Positions 10,655-22,914 are shown, numbered from the stretch's first letter. The stretch is DNA of 64,000 nt from Pomphorhynchus laevis (GCA_012934845.2 WNNJ02002742.1:62001-126000), one strand, 5' to 3'. The notes: generated by a model from the sequence alone, not told the origin. Translations and numbers: made by a program.

Positions 10655-11758
10655 ATGGCAACAAATTGCAAATCCGTACAATCTACAAAAGAATTAAACC
10701 AGCGACTTAAGCGAATATCCGATGATTTACAAGATGTACACAGCAAATTGAATACTGTCGTTGCACAGCAACGTAGGCTTGATTTACCCAGTTTTCACCA
10801 TCGTGGTGGTATTAATTCCCAACAGTCTTTTAAACGAAAGCGAATGATGACTCAACAAAATTCACTGACTATACCGTCACCTCATTCTCCTCAACTAAAG
10901 AGTGCAGCAATCGCCGTTAATACGATAAGCAACAATTTGAAGCAATCGAGCTGTGAGTCAGAAGATGATGGCAGTACGGGAGAAATAGATGATGACGATA
11001 GCGTGAAGCCAAAACTGGCTTCATCCGTTGTATCCACAAATCGAATTTTAAGAACAAGAGAAGATCTTATAGGTCTTGTGAGTGATGAGCCTCTTAACTC
11101 CTCTAATAATAATCTACATCAAGGCTCTAATCGTCAGCTCGAAATTCGTAACCGAAGAATGCTTAGTTTTGTTATGAGCACTTTGAACGAATTTAAGCAG
11201 CACAACGACACCTATGCTGATCAAAGCGTGCGACGTTGTCAGGAAGTTGAAGATAGAAGGAGAAGGCAAGCCGAAGAAGACAACATTAGGCTACAACGTG
11301 AACGTCAGATGCTAGTCGAGAAAAAGAGATCATTTCTTGATGAGCAACGTGCAGTGATCGCTGAACTTGAACGTGCGGAACAGATTCAATACTGGAATCG
11401 TAACGGATCGTTTTTAGAGAATTCAATTCGTACAGATAGTGAACCGTCAATTTTCTGGCGTCCGGCATTGCTGGAAGCAAAAGCGAAACGTAAACTAGAT
11501 GATAGTACGCTGAAGGTACGACATTGGATTCAGCTTAAGTTGAAAGGCCTAGAAAGTCCCAACTACAACAGCAAAGAATTAGAAAAGATGAATAGAACAG
11601 CAAATGACAATGATGCTACCAAAAACTTGATTCGACCTGAGTCTGATTTGACACGATGCACGTCATCGTCAATTGAAATTAATGAGGTTGAAATTGCACA
11701 TCCAATTATCGAGGATTTGATTGTCGCAAATGAGGAAAATGACCAAACTGATAACTGA
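10655..11758 (+). CDS. pnn: Pinin-like splicing/exon-junction factor
   Basis: Pinin is a nuclear SR-related protein associated with the exon junction complex and alternative splicing. The 367-residue frame is intact and intronless. Residues 5-35 form a helical N-terminal segment (LNQRLKRISDDL) like the pinin/SDK N-domain. A basic, Ser-rich and acidic linker follows (GEIDDDDS). The pinin/SDK/memA domain spans about 160-275: RNRRMLSFVMSTLNEF, a long coiled coil rich in RRR, EEE and QRERQ, then the conserved YWN and EPSIFWRPA block, which corresponds to the IRTK-P-FY motif of animal pinins. The vertebrate C-terminal SR/poly-Glu tail is absent, so the protein is short for the family. An AATAAA lies at 12055. 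Identity rests on the domain core; a diverged paralogue is possible. Confidence 0.85.
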   Translation: MATNCKSVQSTKELNQRLKRISDDLQDVHSKLNTVVAQQRRLDLPSFHHRGGINSQQSFKRKRMMTQQNSLTIPSPHSPQLKSAAIAVNTISNNLKQSSCESEDDGSTGEIDDDDSVKPKLASSVVSTNRILRTREDLIGLVSDEPLNSSNNNLHQGSNRQLEIRNRRMLSFVMSTLNEFKQHNDTYADQSVRRCQEVEDRRRRQAEEDNIRLQRERQMLVEKKRSFLDEQRAVIAELERAEQIQYWNRNGSFLENSIRTDSEPSIFWRPALLEAKAKRKLDDSTLKVRHWIQLKLKGLESPNYNSKELEKMNRTANDNDATKNLIRPESDLTRCTSSSIEINEVEIAHPIIEDLIVANEENDQTDN

Positions 11759-12054
11759 ATGTTTCATCGTGATGATCAACAATATTATGTTAAAGTGTAT
11801 TTTTTGTTAATGCGTCAACTCATGGTTAACATGATATTGTCATTTTTCAATATTAGTTAACAAATGGTATCCTTTAATTTTGTTTATAATTTTACAAGTT
11901 AAAGTTTTAAACTACTCAAATTCAAGTTTATTTTGCATTTTAGAAATTGATTTGTTCAATTTTCAGCAGTTTGCTTAATGCACAGAAATACTAGCGAATT
12001 ACACCGGCATAGCCTGCCAAATCCACTGAAACCGTATTCAAACTAGGCTAATGC

Positions 12055-12060
12055 AATAAA
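12055..12060 (+). terminator. Likely poly(A) signal of pinin gene
   Basis: AATAAA about 300 bases after the stop codon, the first full match downstream. Confidence 0.45.
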
Positions 12061-12069
12061 TCATAAAAA

Positions 12070-12640
12070 TATTTTTTAATTGAAAATCAATTATAACTCT
12101 AGCAAATTTGAATAACCATATGGCTGTAATAACTGCACTTGCATATATTACTAAATATCCCGTATAAAGAGAACAGATGCGGAGCAGAAACCACAGATTG
12201 CTTGCCTGTAATTTAACCGCGCAGCAGATACCAAGTCCAAACGTTACAGCTGTCACAATCAAATCTAACTTGACGTGATACCTATGAGGATATTTCAGTT
12301 TGCTTTCTACGGTCCATGTCTAATTAAAATAACTTTCGTAAAGGCTCGTCAATCTGAAATGACCGTGAATTGTAAGTTTTTTTTTGCCCTCGTTCCCCGT
12401 TGCTTCCTCGTTGTTTTGTATGGTATTTTATTCATATTATCTCTCAAATGTAATTATGCAATTATAAATAAAATTGTGTCAGAATACACTGTAATAAACC
12501 TCGTCAAATACCCTTGTAATTTTGATTCAAAGTTCCGTCTATCAAACAACACACCATTATATATAAAATGGTGTTTATATATAGTTGTTACTATTAAGTA
12601 ATGGGAAAACGAACATAACGGGGTATTGGAAATTATCACA
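12070..12640. other. Unassigned spacer
   Basis: Overlapping short frames on both strands have no family resemblance. A small inverted repeat (ACCATT ... AATGGTG) lies near 12550-12572. No gene is supported. Confidence 0.35.
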
Positions 12641-12934
12641 GTCCATCATCAATCAAATCCCTAAACCGGTTTCTTCTTATTGAGATTCATCAGTGGGGTC
12701 AAGATTTAAAGAGTGTTCAGGGATCCTCCACCACAGTTTAGAAGGGTTCATCACAAGAATGATTATTACAAGACAATCTTCAAGTCAACACGCGATCACG
12801 AAAGTGATTTGGCATTATAATATATGAATATTATTAGAGCCTGCCCCCGGATCGCAGAGCGATACGGCATTATACATATAAATGTAATGTTGGACCGTTG
12901 TTTTCTCAGCATATATGTGCACCACCATTAGATA

Positions 12935-13405
12935 TATAAACAGAGCTGATGGTAGTCGGCAGCACTAATCAGAAGAGTAAACTTCCATCTTTCGTTTCGG
13001 CCGCCTTGTGATATATTTAAAAGGCATTTCCGTGAATTTGCTAACTTGGGAGCCTGGGCCTAATCTCTTTAAACTAACAACGTGCTTTCAGGATCAACTT
13101 TATTTTATTCGGCGGAAATTTTAATTGCTGTCTTTGCTTGATTTCTCACAGGATCCCTTTGAGGATACATTTTTATAATTTGATATCAAAATTTGTAAAA
13201 CTGCTCCGGGAGCTAATAAGTTTCAATGGCATAATAGTTGATGTTGCTAAAAATGGGAGTTCGATTACACACAGAGCAGACTTCCTTATCACTCTTAGAC
13301 GAGCTGATGGTAGCCGGCAGCACTCATCAGTAGGATGAACTATCATCAGTTGTTCCGGCTGCCTTGTGATTTATTTAAAAAGCACATCCGAGAATTTGCA
13401 ACGTG
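12935..13405. repeat. Direct repeat pair in LINE 3' flank
   Basis: About 100 bases at 12940-13050 recur at 13298-13405 (GAGCTGATGGTAG, CGGCAGCACT, GCCTTGTGAT, ATTTAAAA), roughly 85% alike by eye. Both lie 3' of the minus-strand RTE-like LINE, so they may be its duplicated 3' UTR. Confidence 0.45.
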
Positions 13406-13789
13406 GTAGACTTTCGCATTGAAAATCAGCTAAAGAGTCCTTCCTTCACGATTTCCAATTTCATAAACCCTGACTACTAACGACTCCAATGCCACAACCA
13501 TTTTCGTTTCGCCCGCTTTATGCCAAATATTGGTAGGACCGGACTCATCAGAATGCTGACTACCAACTGTTCTCCTTCCAAAATTTGACTCATCCGAGAT
13601 TCAAGCAGTCGCGCTCCGTACTTGTCTTGCGCTTTGGACTGCTAGGCTACGAATCCAGGATTATCAGATTTCACACATCAATATGTCATAGAAAAGAGAA
13701 GGCTATTAATATGTGACAAAAAGCGGGCGAAGAGAAAATGGTTGTGGCAATGGAGCTATTAGTAGGCAGGGAGCCTGCTGATCTTGGTC

Positions 13790-15870
13790 GTCTGTATCCG
13801 AGATTTTATCCTTTTGATCATAAACCAAAGCTCATGACCATAGGTTAAGATAGGAACGAACATTGCCTGGAAAACCAAAAAATTCCCGCCGATTGGCATT
13901 CTGTCATAAATCGATCTAGTAGGCATTGTAAGTCCTCAGGACAAGGAGCCAACAAGACAACATCATCTACAAAAAGCAGATATGGTATCTTGATGGAACC
14001 GAACTGAAGACCGACATCTGTCATAGCAGCCTATCTCGTAATTGACAAAGGATAACCCTGACGAAGCCCAACGCCTACTAGAAATGATTCAGACTTCCTA
14101 CTTAGAACAGTAACATAACTCATACTTTGTTCATACAGAGAAGCCACAGCTACCCGAAGATAGTGTGGTACTCTATACTCCCTTAGTACCTCCCACAACC
14201 TCTCTCGCGGAACTCGGTCCAACGACTTCTCTAAATCTACAAAGCACATGTACACCGGTTGAACGCATTCCCAAGACCGTTTAAGGATAGTTGAAAGCGT
14301 AAAGACCTGATCCGTAGTTCCACGACCTGGACGAAAGCCACATTGTTTCTATTACAACTGTCCCTCAACTATAAGACGTATCCTTAACTCCAGAATCCTA
14401 ACAAATTACTTAATAGTTTGTCTAAGAAGAGTGATTGCCCGATAATTCGAACACACTCTTTAATAATGCTTTTTAAAGATCGGTACCATCACCCCAGTTC
14501 GCCACTCACTAGGAACCTTGCCCGACTTCGATGCAACGTTGAAGATCCTCGTTAGCCACTTAGTACCAACAACGTAGAGATCCTTTAAAGTTTCAGGTCG
14601 ATTTTCGTCTACTCAAGAAGACTTGCTATTACGAAGTTTTAACAACAGCAATGACCTCTTCCATTGGTTCTAAAGGCTCTATTTCTACAATATAAGGCAT
14701 ATCCACCGGATTCAGGAGACTCTCTTGTCATAGACAGTTTGAGGAGTTTTCTGCTTTCCAACACAAAAGTTCTTTATCGTCCTCTAGAACATATTTGAAG
14801 CTTACCTATAATCAAGTTCTAAGTGCTCTCCAAACTTCTCCCAAGCCTTCTTCGCTTCGGTAACTGCTCGAGCTCAAGCTATATTTGCCCTTCTGTACTT
14901 GTCTACAGTTTCCACTGATTTATCTGGCGAAGCTGTCTTATAAGCCATATTCTTCTGTTGGACAAAATCTTTAACTGTTGGTGTCCACCAAGCAGTTTGA
15001 GTATTTCCTCCGCGACAAACACCTAAGGACTTCGAGTTACAACTTTTCACCGTTGTTACGACAAGCGAGGATATGAACATTTCTTATTCCTGATCAATGT
15101 TCTTCACCTCTTCTGGCAACCGAGAGAATTCTCCCAGATATAGCCAGAAAAACGTGTTTTGGCAGAAACATCTGATATACGCTCCCAGCACGCCCTCACG
15201 CACGTTTGGGTTTACCAGGCTTATCTGGCATCTGGTCCGGCTATCAAAGTTTAGCCTGAGAGAATCCTGATCCATGTGCATATATGTATCTACTTATGTT
15301 CAAACATGATGTTGGTTATGTACAAATTGTAACAAGAGCAAAGGTGCAGTAATTCAGCATCACTTGCATTTAGATCGAAGAGTGTGTTCCTCCCAATACT
15401 CCCTTCCAATTGCTACTGTCGCTAGCAACACGAAGCATCGAAATCACCCAATAAAACGAAGCAATCTCTCACATGAGTACTATCAAGCAGAATCTGAAGA
15501 TCTTCCACGAAGACTACGTATTCCGAGATAATGTTGGGAACATACGCACAGACAACAGTTATCCCCTTTTCCTATTTGACTAAAAGTCTCAGAGACGCAA
15601 CCTTTTGTTAACTGGGTTAAACTTCTCTAACACGAATCATAACCGGTGACTTGTGACTACGCCTGCCTTCGCTTTCCGTTGGTAACTCCCGAATAGTTCA
15701 AGGCCCAACCTTGATCCAAAAGTTTAACTTCAGTATCAAAATAGTGAAGATAAGTCACTCCGAATATTTCTAAACTAAAGCGTACCATCTCTACAACTAA
15801 TTTTGGTTTCTTTCCCGCCAGCGAGATTGCATTCTACGTTCCTACGTGTAGCTTATTTCGCTTATGATAT
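13790..15870 (-). mobile_element. RTE-like LINE, decayed
   Basis: Read on the minus strand: remains of an apurinic-type endonuclease at about 15360-15860 (VLLGDFDA), a linker at 14874-15080 with WWTPTVKD and DKYRRAN, and reverse transcriptase. The palm begins with MYMCFVDLEKSLDRVPRERLW and GLRQGYPLS at 14031-14255, and the C-terminal FVPILTYGHELW is near 13860. These wordings are typical of RTE-like elements of aquatic and other invertebrates. Many stops and frame changes divide it, the FADD region is eroded, and no frame exceeds 75 codons, so it is an old dead copy. Confidence 0.75.
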
Positions 15871-16729
15871 TAATGCCTATTTTGCTGACTCCGTACAACT
15901 GTCTGGTCACACGTTACTCGACAATGAAAACTTCTTCAGTCAGTTGTGAGTTGACCATTGTTCTTCGCATTTATATTTTGTAATTTTGTTGCTTGCAATT
16001 TTCATCGTCTTGGTTTGTTTATTCGGCTATCTTCCCGATATCCTTTGATTATACAGCATCGCTACTGTAAGGAAACATATCTCCGAGATCTTCCGATATC
16101 ATCAAGCTACTGATTGAACGCTCCGAACCTAATCACCAATTAAACTATCTTCATTCTGAACACACCAGTGAATATCATGCAGCATCACTGGTGAAGTCGC
16201 ATGCAATATCGCCGCACATTTGTGGGCACATCAAACACTAATGTATTGGATACTGATGTTGGTATAACTCAACTAATGGTGAACGACATTTGTAATAGTT
16301 TTTACTGCTGGTTCAACTCAACTAGCTGGGAACAACATTCGTAAGAGTTAATGTATTTAATCACAACATAATCATCATGAAACAGTATTGTCAATACGAA
16401 ATGGAGTCGATGACCAGTGATTGCAGTCCGTTTGGGATAAGAAAAGCTTATCCCACATTCATGCAATTCACAGTGCAATTCAGTTTATGTATTCGTTGTA
16501 CAACAAGATCATAATCAAATAGATGATGTATATTTCTGATAATCGTCGATTGGAGACGGAAACAATGGCAGAGAAATCATATCACCAGTTATCTTGATAT
16601 TCCAGCTATCAGTTAATGCAGTAACAAGTTTTAGACATTGATCCGGCAGTTACCACATCTGATTATGCATCAATCGAATCGCCCCACAACAACTTAATTC
16701 GTTCTCAACGATAATGACAAAGCAAGTTG
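15871..16729. other. Unresolved spacer between two LINEs
   Basis: No frame or known repeat was recognised. Part of it may be the eroded ORF1 end of the next LINE, which in its relative at 43.6-44.2 kb lies upstream of the NIPE motif. Confidence 0.3.
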
Positions 16730-19250
16730 CCCAATGGAGTACGCTCTTTTGAATACTAAACTACAGAAACGTTTAGATCGATCAAAAAGTGTCATCTTTG
16801 CGAATATACCTGAATTTACTTCCGTTAATATTCAACACCGCTTAGATGATAATTTGTTGAATGTAAGAAAAGTGTTATCACAAGTTATTGCATATTCCTC
16901 AAGAGATTTCATTTCTAACGCAGTGGTCTCTTTATTTCGTATAGGCAAAAATACAAAAACACCAACAAGCACCCTATATTACTTAAGGCTATCTTTACGC
17001 ACGAATCTACGGTTAGCATTGCCCTAAAGAGTTCATTTCGTTTAAGATGCAACCCAATCCGGATATTGAAATATCTGACATACGATGAACGCCATAGTTT
17101 GAAGATTGCCAAGCAACAACTTAACAAATGAACCAAACCAGGAAGAAAAATCTCACAATTCAGAATTTTCAAGTAGTGCGGCGAAGGACTCGTATTCACT
17201 GGGTTCCATTAGAACAAGCGTGATACTGGGTTCTGAGTAGTTTTGAAGATGAACATATTCGTAAGAACTTTAGTACACAGCTAGAATGCTATTTTTCTCA
17301 TACTTTCTTTTATACTAACGCGCGAAACTTAGTTAATAAAATCGATGAATTACAAGCTATAGTTCGGGATACGAGTCCTTTATGTGTGGGAATCACAGAA
17401 TCTTGCCCAAGTTCTGATATATTTAAAGGTGAAGTTGATATAAATTATTTTTCTTTATATCGTGCATACATATCTATGTGCAGAGGGGAGGTGTTGTTCT
17501 GTATGTACACTCAAGGGCTTCAGTCAAGCTGATTGAATCAAATTTCGAAAATGGTGTAGGAATGTTGTGGTGTAGGATGTCGGTGAACAATGATACTCAT
17601 ATTACCATTGGTCTGATTTATCGTAGCCCTTCTGCTTTTCTCATATTAATATTACGTAACCTTAATAAGTTTGTTTCTAATGGAAATGTTGCCGTAATGT
17701 GTGCTCTCAATATGCCTCATATTGATTGGCCATCTTACACACGGCGCTTGCAATGTGGTCTATCCTCTATTGACCTACTCAACACAATAATCGCTTTCGA
17801 TTCAACCATGACAATCTTTAAACCTATTCGTTTCTGATATAACAATATATCGCTGTTAGATGTGTGTTTAGATTCAGCCGATCAGACAATATGGAACGTT
17901 AGTACTTGGCGCTGTTAGGTAAATCTGATCACTGCATCCTCCTCACGGATTCCAAATTGTCTCACAAAACATGTTTCAAACGTCATTTTGGACGTGTAAA
18001 TTGTTTTAAAACCAATTTTGATTTGGCCAGTCAATGTATAATCCACATTTACTGGCTTAATCCCATATTAGTTGGATTTAAGTTATCGTGGAACCTGTTT
18101 CATTTCGTACTGTATAATTTACTAGTGCGATTTTCGCCTAGAGAACGGTCATCTATTGATAAAAACTGTAACCGTGGTTCGATAGTGAACTACGCAAGGC
18201 TTTGAATGAGAAAATGAAGTCGTATACGAAATTCAAGAAACAGTTGATCAACTTTGAGATATTCAAAAGAATAAGAAATCGTTTCATTATTCTTAAACGA
18301 ATAAAACGCTACCAATTTGAAAAAGCTTGTAGACAATTCGGTACACTGCCCATATGTATTGTTTAAATACGCTAATCCTACAAGCCATAGAAACAATGTT
18401 TCTTCACTCGTAAATAACGATGTCGAAATTGTTACAAATGAAGGCGAAATTGTATACGCATCATCTACCGATTACGAACATGTTAATGTGAATCATTCCC
18501 GCCGAATTACGGTTGGTGACGTGTCGCGTCTATTCTCAGTTGACGATGTCTATCGTGAGCTGAAAAGCATCAAATCATCTGGTTCATTGTGTCCTAATTT
18601 ATTACCTGATGTGATTTTAAAAAAGCTTTCGTGTTAGATTGCGATACTTCTCTATTGGGATATTTGTTGCCTCTATTCTGTACTGCCGAGTGCCTAATCC
18701 CTGGAAACTATCAATTGTTACTCCTTTGTACAAAAAGAGTGATAGGTCTTCCCCGTCAAATTACATACCGATCAGTCTGAGTATGTATCGTTTGCTTGAA
18801 AGAATTGTGTACAATCGTATCAGTGATTACTCGGAACAGAATTCATTATTTTCTAACATACATCATGGCTTTAGGAAGAACCGTTCCACAGTTACAAATC
18901 TTCTTATTGCACATGATGAGTGGTCACAAATCATAGATACTGGTACTGACTTTGATGTTTTGTTTTTCGATTTTTCGAAGGCATTCGATTGTGTACACCA
19001 CAACATCTTAATTTCAAAAATGCATTTACTTAAGATTGACCCACCGCTAGTCTCTTTAGTTCGTGATTTCATATCGAACCGCTCTCTGCAAGTTTCTGTA
19101 AATGGAGTATTCTCTAATTGGGCTGGATATAATTTAGCAGTCCCACAAGGGTCTGTACTTGGCCCTCTTCTGTTTTCTATATATGTCAATGATCTGCCTA
19201 ATTTTTTAAATTCAGCTTCGTTGCTTTATGCGGATGACTTTAAAATATGA
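16730..19250 (+). mobile_element. CR1-like LINE, 3'-truncated
   Basis: In order: end of ORF1 with VIFANIPE (16734-17027), as in the copy at 43.6 kb; endonuclease remnants (ITES, YVHSRASVKLIES, IGLIYRSP, 17280-17840); a linker with LGKSDHC; and reverse transcriptase (18317-19250) with [44 protein letters not shown] and the catalytic LLYADDF. The coding sequence stops just after YADD, so thumb and tail are missing. LINEs usually lose their 5' end, so 3' loss implies a later deletion or rearrangement. Stops and frame changes occur in ORF1 and endonuclease, while the RT half is almost open, suggesting moderate age. Confidence 0.85.
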
Positions 19251-19409
19251 AGGTCATTTGCTGTCTAAGATTAATAATATGTTGCTTGGAGTAATGCTTT
19301 GGCGCCATCTCACTTCGATACTTTATGCGGCATGGTTGTACTCTTATTTTACGAGATCGAAATATTTGAGCGATTGGAAGATTTTATTTTTGTCAAGTTC
19401 AGTAAAATC

Positions 19410-20519
19410 ATGTGCCACAAACGGTTACCTATAGTGTTTATCGTCGTATCTGTTCTATTTCCACAATCGACATCTGTCCCTTTTTTAACAAGACATTTCC
19501 GTAGCACATCGGATAACGAGAGGGAAATCGATAAATGTAACAATTATCTGAATGATATTTTCGGGACAGAAAGTCATTTTCTGTATACATCTGTTTGTAT
19601 GTATTTGCGAAATATAAGCTATTTAGCTAGTGGTGTATACTCAGATACTTTTAAAGCTACACATTCGTTATTTGAAATTCCTGTTATTTTAAAAGTGACC
19701 CATTTTCAAAAGATTAAACAATGTGTAACGCATTTCAATCAACAAAGCCCAATTGCAAAAGGAATTGATCTAATTTGCGTCCCTAAATGTGGCGAGGTTG
19801 AGTATTCGGCTGAAGCATTTGTACTTCGCATTCTTAACGGACTTAACGGAGCAACACCAAAATTGTATAAATACGTGGAATTATCTTTCCTTCAATTAGG
19901 CATGATGATTATGGAATATTTCGATAGCAATTTTCAATTGTCTAAATTGGTTTACAGGAAACAGTGCTTGCTCGAGGAACGGGCAAAGGTTTTTATACGT
20001 AATTTGTTAACAGTTCAAAATAATATGCTAAATATGGGCATAATACACATGGATTTGCATATGGGTAATATATTCATGTATCCAAACGAGGAAGTTAAGG
20101 TGATTGACTTTAATATGATTGATATTATAAATGACAAAGAAGAACTAAGATCATCTGTAACAATGTACGATATATTTTCAAGCAAATCATCCAACCATAG
20201 AATGTTTATAGTTTATCCCCCTGAAGCTTACAAACGTGAATATGAATTACTTTTATTCAACCAATACTATTTTTACTATTTACCCGACAGATACGCAGTT
20301 TTCCAAGCAGGTGCAATATGGCGTTGCTCAGCCTACTGTACACATCGAAAACCGATGTATTCATATTACAATTTTTTAAAATTTGACCAGGAACTCGAAT
20401 TTGATAAACCGCATAATCTGTCAGACGAGGCAATTGATCTCATGTCAAAAATGCTTAGAGCTAACTATCTTACTAGGATAAGTTTAGAAGAAGCCTTAAA
20501 CTCAACATATTTTAAATAA
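19410..20519 (+). CDS. Secreted or ER-lumen protein-kinase-like protein
   Basis: The intact frame opens at 19299, but I prefer Met at 19410. It begins a signal peptide (basic MCHKR, hydrophobic LPIVFIVVSVLF, then QSTSVP) and sits 7 bases after an acceptor-like GTTCAG. The 369 residues hold a complete kinase fold (numbering from this Met): glycine-loop-like SGVYSDTFKA at 74-83, VILKV with ATP lysine K95, helix-C glutamate near E135, catalytic loop HMDLHMGN with D215 and N220, and metal-binding DFN (D233) in place of DFG. YPPEAY resembles the APE motif. HMD replaces HRD. All ATP and metal ligands are kept, so activity is plausible. I do not recognise the subfamily and cannot place it with FAM20, VLK or DIPK. 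Neighbouring LINEs are broken whereas this frame is clean, which argues for a live host gene. Confidence 0.72.
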   Translation: MCHKRLPIVFIVVSVLFPQSTSVPFLTRHFRSTSDNEREIDKCNNYLNDIFGTESHFLYTSVCMYLRNISYLASGVYSDTFKATHSLFEIPVILKVTHFQKIKQCVTHFNQQSPIAKGIDLICVPKCGEVEYSAEAFVLRILNGLNGATPKLYKYVELSFLQLGMMIMEYFDSNFQLSKLVYRKQCLLEERAKVFIRNLLTVQNNMLNMGIIHMDLHMGNIFMYPNEEVKVIDFNMIDIINDKEELRSSVTMYDIFSSKSSNHRMFIVYPPEAYKREYELLLFNQYYFYYLPDRYAVFQAGAIWRCSAYCTHRKPMYSYYNFLKFDQELEFDKPHNLSDEAIDLMSKMLRANYLTRISLEEALNSTYFK

Positions 20520-20632
20520 TACAAAATACTTTTGTAAAATTAAATTCCATTGATTTGGTTTATTCTTTTAAACATTTTTCTTTTACAGCGAAAGTAATAC
20601 GCATTGCCGCACTTCTCGTCATTGATTATTAA

Positions 20633-20638
20633 AATAAA
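20633..20638 (+). terminator. Poly(A) signal of kinase gene
   Basis: AATAAA about 115 bases after the stop codon. Confidence 0.55.
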
Positions 20639-20639
20639 G

Positions 20640-21030
20640 TTTGAAAATAGAAGTGGTGATATTCAGCCAACTTTGAATCGAATCCTATGTATTTACTTTA
20701 AAAATATAAATTCTTTGATTAAGCGAAATAATTTGGTTATGTAATTCGAATATTTTTAATTTTTTATTTAATAGTATTAATTTATTTAATATTTATAATT
20801 TATAATTTTATTATTTAATAAAATATTAATAATATTAATACATAAAGAAATATTACAAATGAAATTGTCAGAAAATGTGAAATTGTTTTAAATGCGAATT
20901 TCGGAAGCACGCCGGAATATTTCTGAATAAGGCGATGCTCATTTTTTTGTCGCAGCAAAAGTACTTCGTCTTGATACAAACTATGGTATTTTTTGGCACT
21001 CTTAAACGTGATTTCACTGATCAAACTGCC
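20640..21030. other. AT-rich spacer
   Basis: Low-complexity TTTAAT runs. A minus frame at 20815-21024 resembles no known family. Confidence 0.3.
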
Positions 21031-21039
21031 CGTGACTTT

Positions 21040-22780
21040 TCCGGCACCAACAGTAGCTGTAAAGTTAATAGGTAAAAACGTCCACTAAGTTCCGCTCCGC
21101 TTGGCATCCATGAAAACCGATGAATTCAATGTCGAGACGAGCACAACGATCAAGCGTTGCGTGCGACTCAAATTCGAGAACATCCAGAACATGTTGCGGC
21201 TCAGGCTCAATCCGTACATACAAGCAAACCCGGCGCAGAGCTGAAGCTAGAATGTCTCTCACACAGATGTGGCGAATAATGGTTGTGCCTTGATGTCTAC
21301 AAGAAAGTGAATGTACGAGTGACGTCTCATCTCCGCATACACATTTTGAAGCTACCTTTTAAAGCTGCCAACCAAATCGAGTAGATACAGCGACTCTGAA
21401 TTCTTGAGCGTTTAGACCGAAATTCCATCCCTGAGGTAATCATGCATAAAGCCATGATAAGCTCCTTTAAACGATGCATAATTATGAGCACACACCTCAT
21501 CATCAGACAACATTGGCATAATGCGTTCCATCTCTAATTTTACCAACTCACTCTTCGAAGACCTAATTTGCGTTAACTAATTCTTGTATAGTATGCAAAC
21601 CGTGAAAAGACCCAAACGACTCGAGACAGCGCAACAGCTTTAAGGAATCTCCGTACGATCTTTCAGCTTATAGCGCAATGTTACCTAACCCAAGACCATC
21701 CTTTGAAGTAGGAAGTGCTAGTAATGAGTGTTGCGTCTCTGTGAGTTGATCCACACCCAGAAATTTGTACGCGAACCTTGACAAGTTTGTCTTAAAAGAA
21801 TCATGGAACCAAGCAGATTCGATCATACATGTGCGAGTATGATGAGTCAATGAATGTCTAAGTGACATGGTATAAGCTATATAAACAATATGCGGATCCA
21901 CCTCTGCTACTTCAGACATACTATCAAGACACTTTATACAGCTTTCAATCTTTTATGTGACTTCTTCCTTAATATACCGATCCGTACCGATAAAAGAGCC
22001 TAATAGGGGAATTCCGTCATTAAGAATTTGCACACTTAGTTCTTAGCTCATTTTCCATATCTGATGTCATAGTTCTTTTGCTTAATAATTTACATTTTGA
22101 TGGATTCACGTAAAATCTGTATTTGAGACTGAGTTCTAATAATGTTTTGAGAAATGTGAGTGGCTCGTTCATTGTTCCAACGAATGTCACATCATCATAC
22201 CAGCGCTGAAAATAATCTGGAATAATATCCTACATTCTCCGGATGAGAGAGACCGTGGACGCCGCAACGGCAACCATGACAAGGGGATCACCCTTGGTGA
22301 TGCCTTTCTTTGACATCATTATCTCATTGCATATAGATAATAGATAATCTCCGTAAGTGTTTTGCAGGGCACAATCAAGAGCCGGACTAACATGAAGCAT
22401 CGACAAACACGCCAATTTACGACTGATTCTATTAAATGCATTGTCAGCATCGATGGTTAAGAGATGCATTCGAAGATTTATCAACTTCTCATATCACGCT
22501 GTGGACAGCATAATCTATCCTAGCTTTCTGCCCCGCACACAACTGAACATTTTGCGCTATCGTCTGAATAAATCTAGATACATGTTGAAGTATCGCCTTT
22601 CCGATTATGCGACGATAAACTTCCACGATTCCTATTGGTCGAATACTTTGCTGCTTATCTATCGCTATTAAGCGCGAAGCACGGAACGCAGCGTGGCATT
22701 TCGGCGATAAGTATTGGCCCCCAATTCTTCGAGCCAAAGACGCTATGGACTCAGCTAGTTCACGTGATTTTCAATATTAA
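21040..22780 (-). mobile_element. LINE with restriction-like endonuclease, fragment
   Basis: Read on the minus strand. RT block: CSAQ-like LCAGQKARID, then LTIDADNAFNRISRK (motif A), KKGITKGDPLVM, WYDDVTF (catalytic box, about 22200) and VNPSKCKLLS. The thumb region ends with LPTSKDGLGLGNIAL. A C-terminal part holds ARLDIEFIGFHG and NLVDVFTY, which matches the PD-(D/E)xK-like endonuclease of R2-type LINEs. Wording parallels the plus-strand element at 44.4-47.9 kb, so both are one family. Stops and frame changes separate the blocks, and the 5' part is lost. Confidence 0.7.
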
Positions 22781-22784
22781 TAAT

Positions 22785-22910
22785 ATTTAATATTAATAAT
22801 TATTATTTTTAATAATTATTTTAATAAATAATAAATTATTTAATTAACTAATTTATTATAATTTATAAATAAACTAACAATTCATTATTAGTTTACGCCA
22901 CATAAATTAA
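22785..22910. other. Low-complexity TAAT-rich junction
   Basis: About 110 bases of AT-only sequence between two LINE fragments on the same strand. It may be the A/T tail of one insertion. Confidence 0.35.
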
Positions 22911-22914
22911 TTTG

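Noticed and set aside
12038-12639. Hydrophobic small proteins on both strands
   Set aside because: Frames overlap each other antisense in AT-rich DNA and show no family similarity, start context or splice support.
12935-13405. Pair of direct repeats as LTRs
   Set aside because: Only about 250 bases separate them, with no primer-binding site, polypurine tract or gag/pol sequence. The adjoining coding remains are RTE-like LINE.
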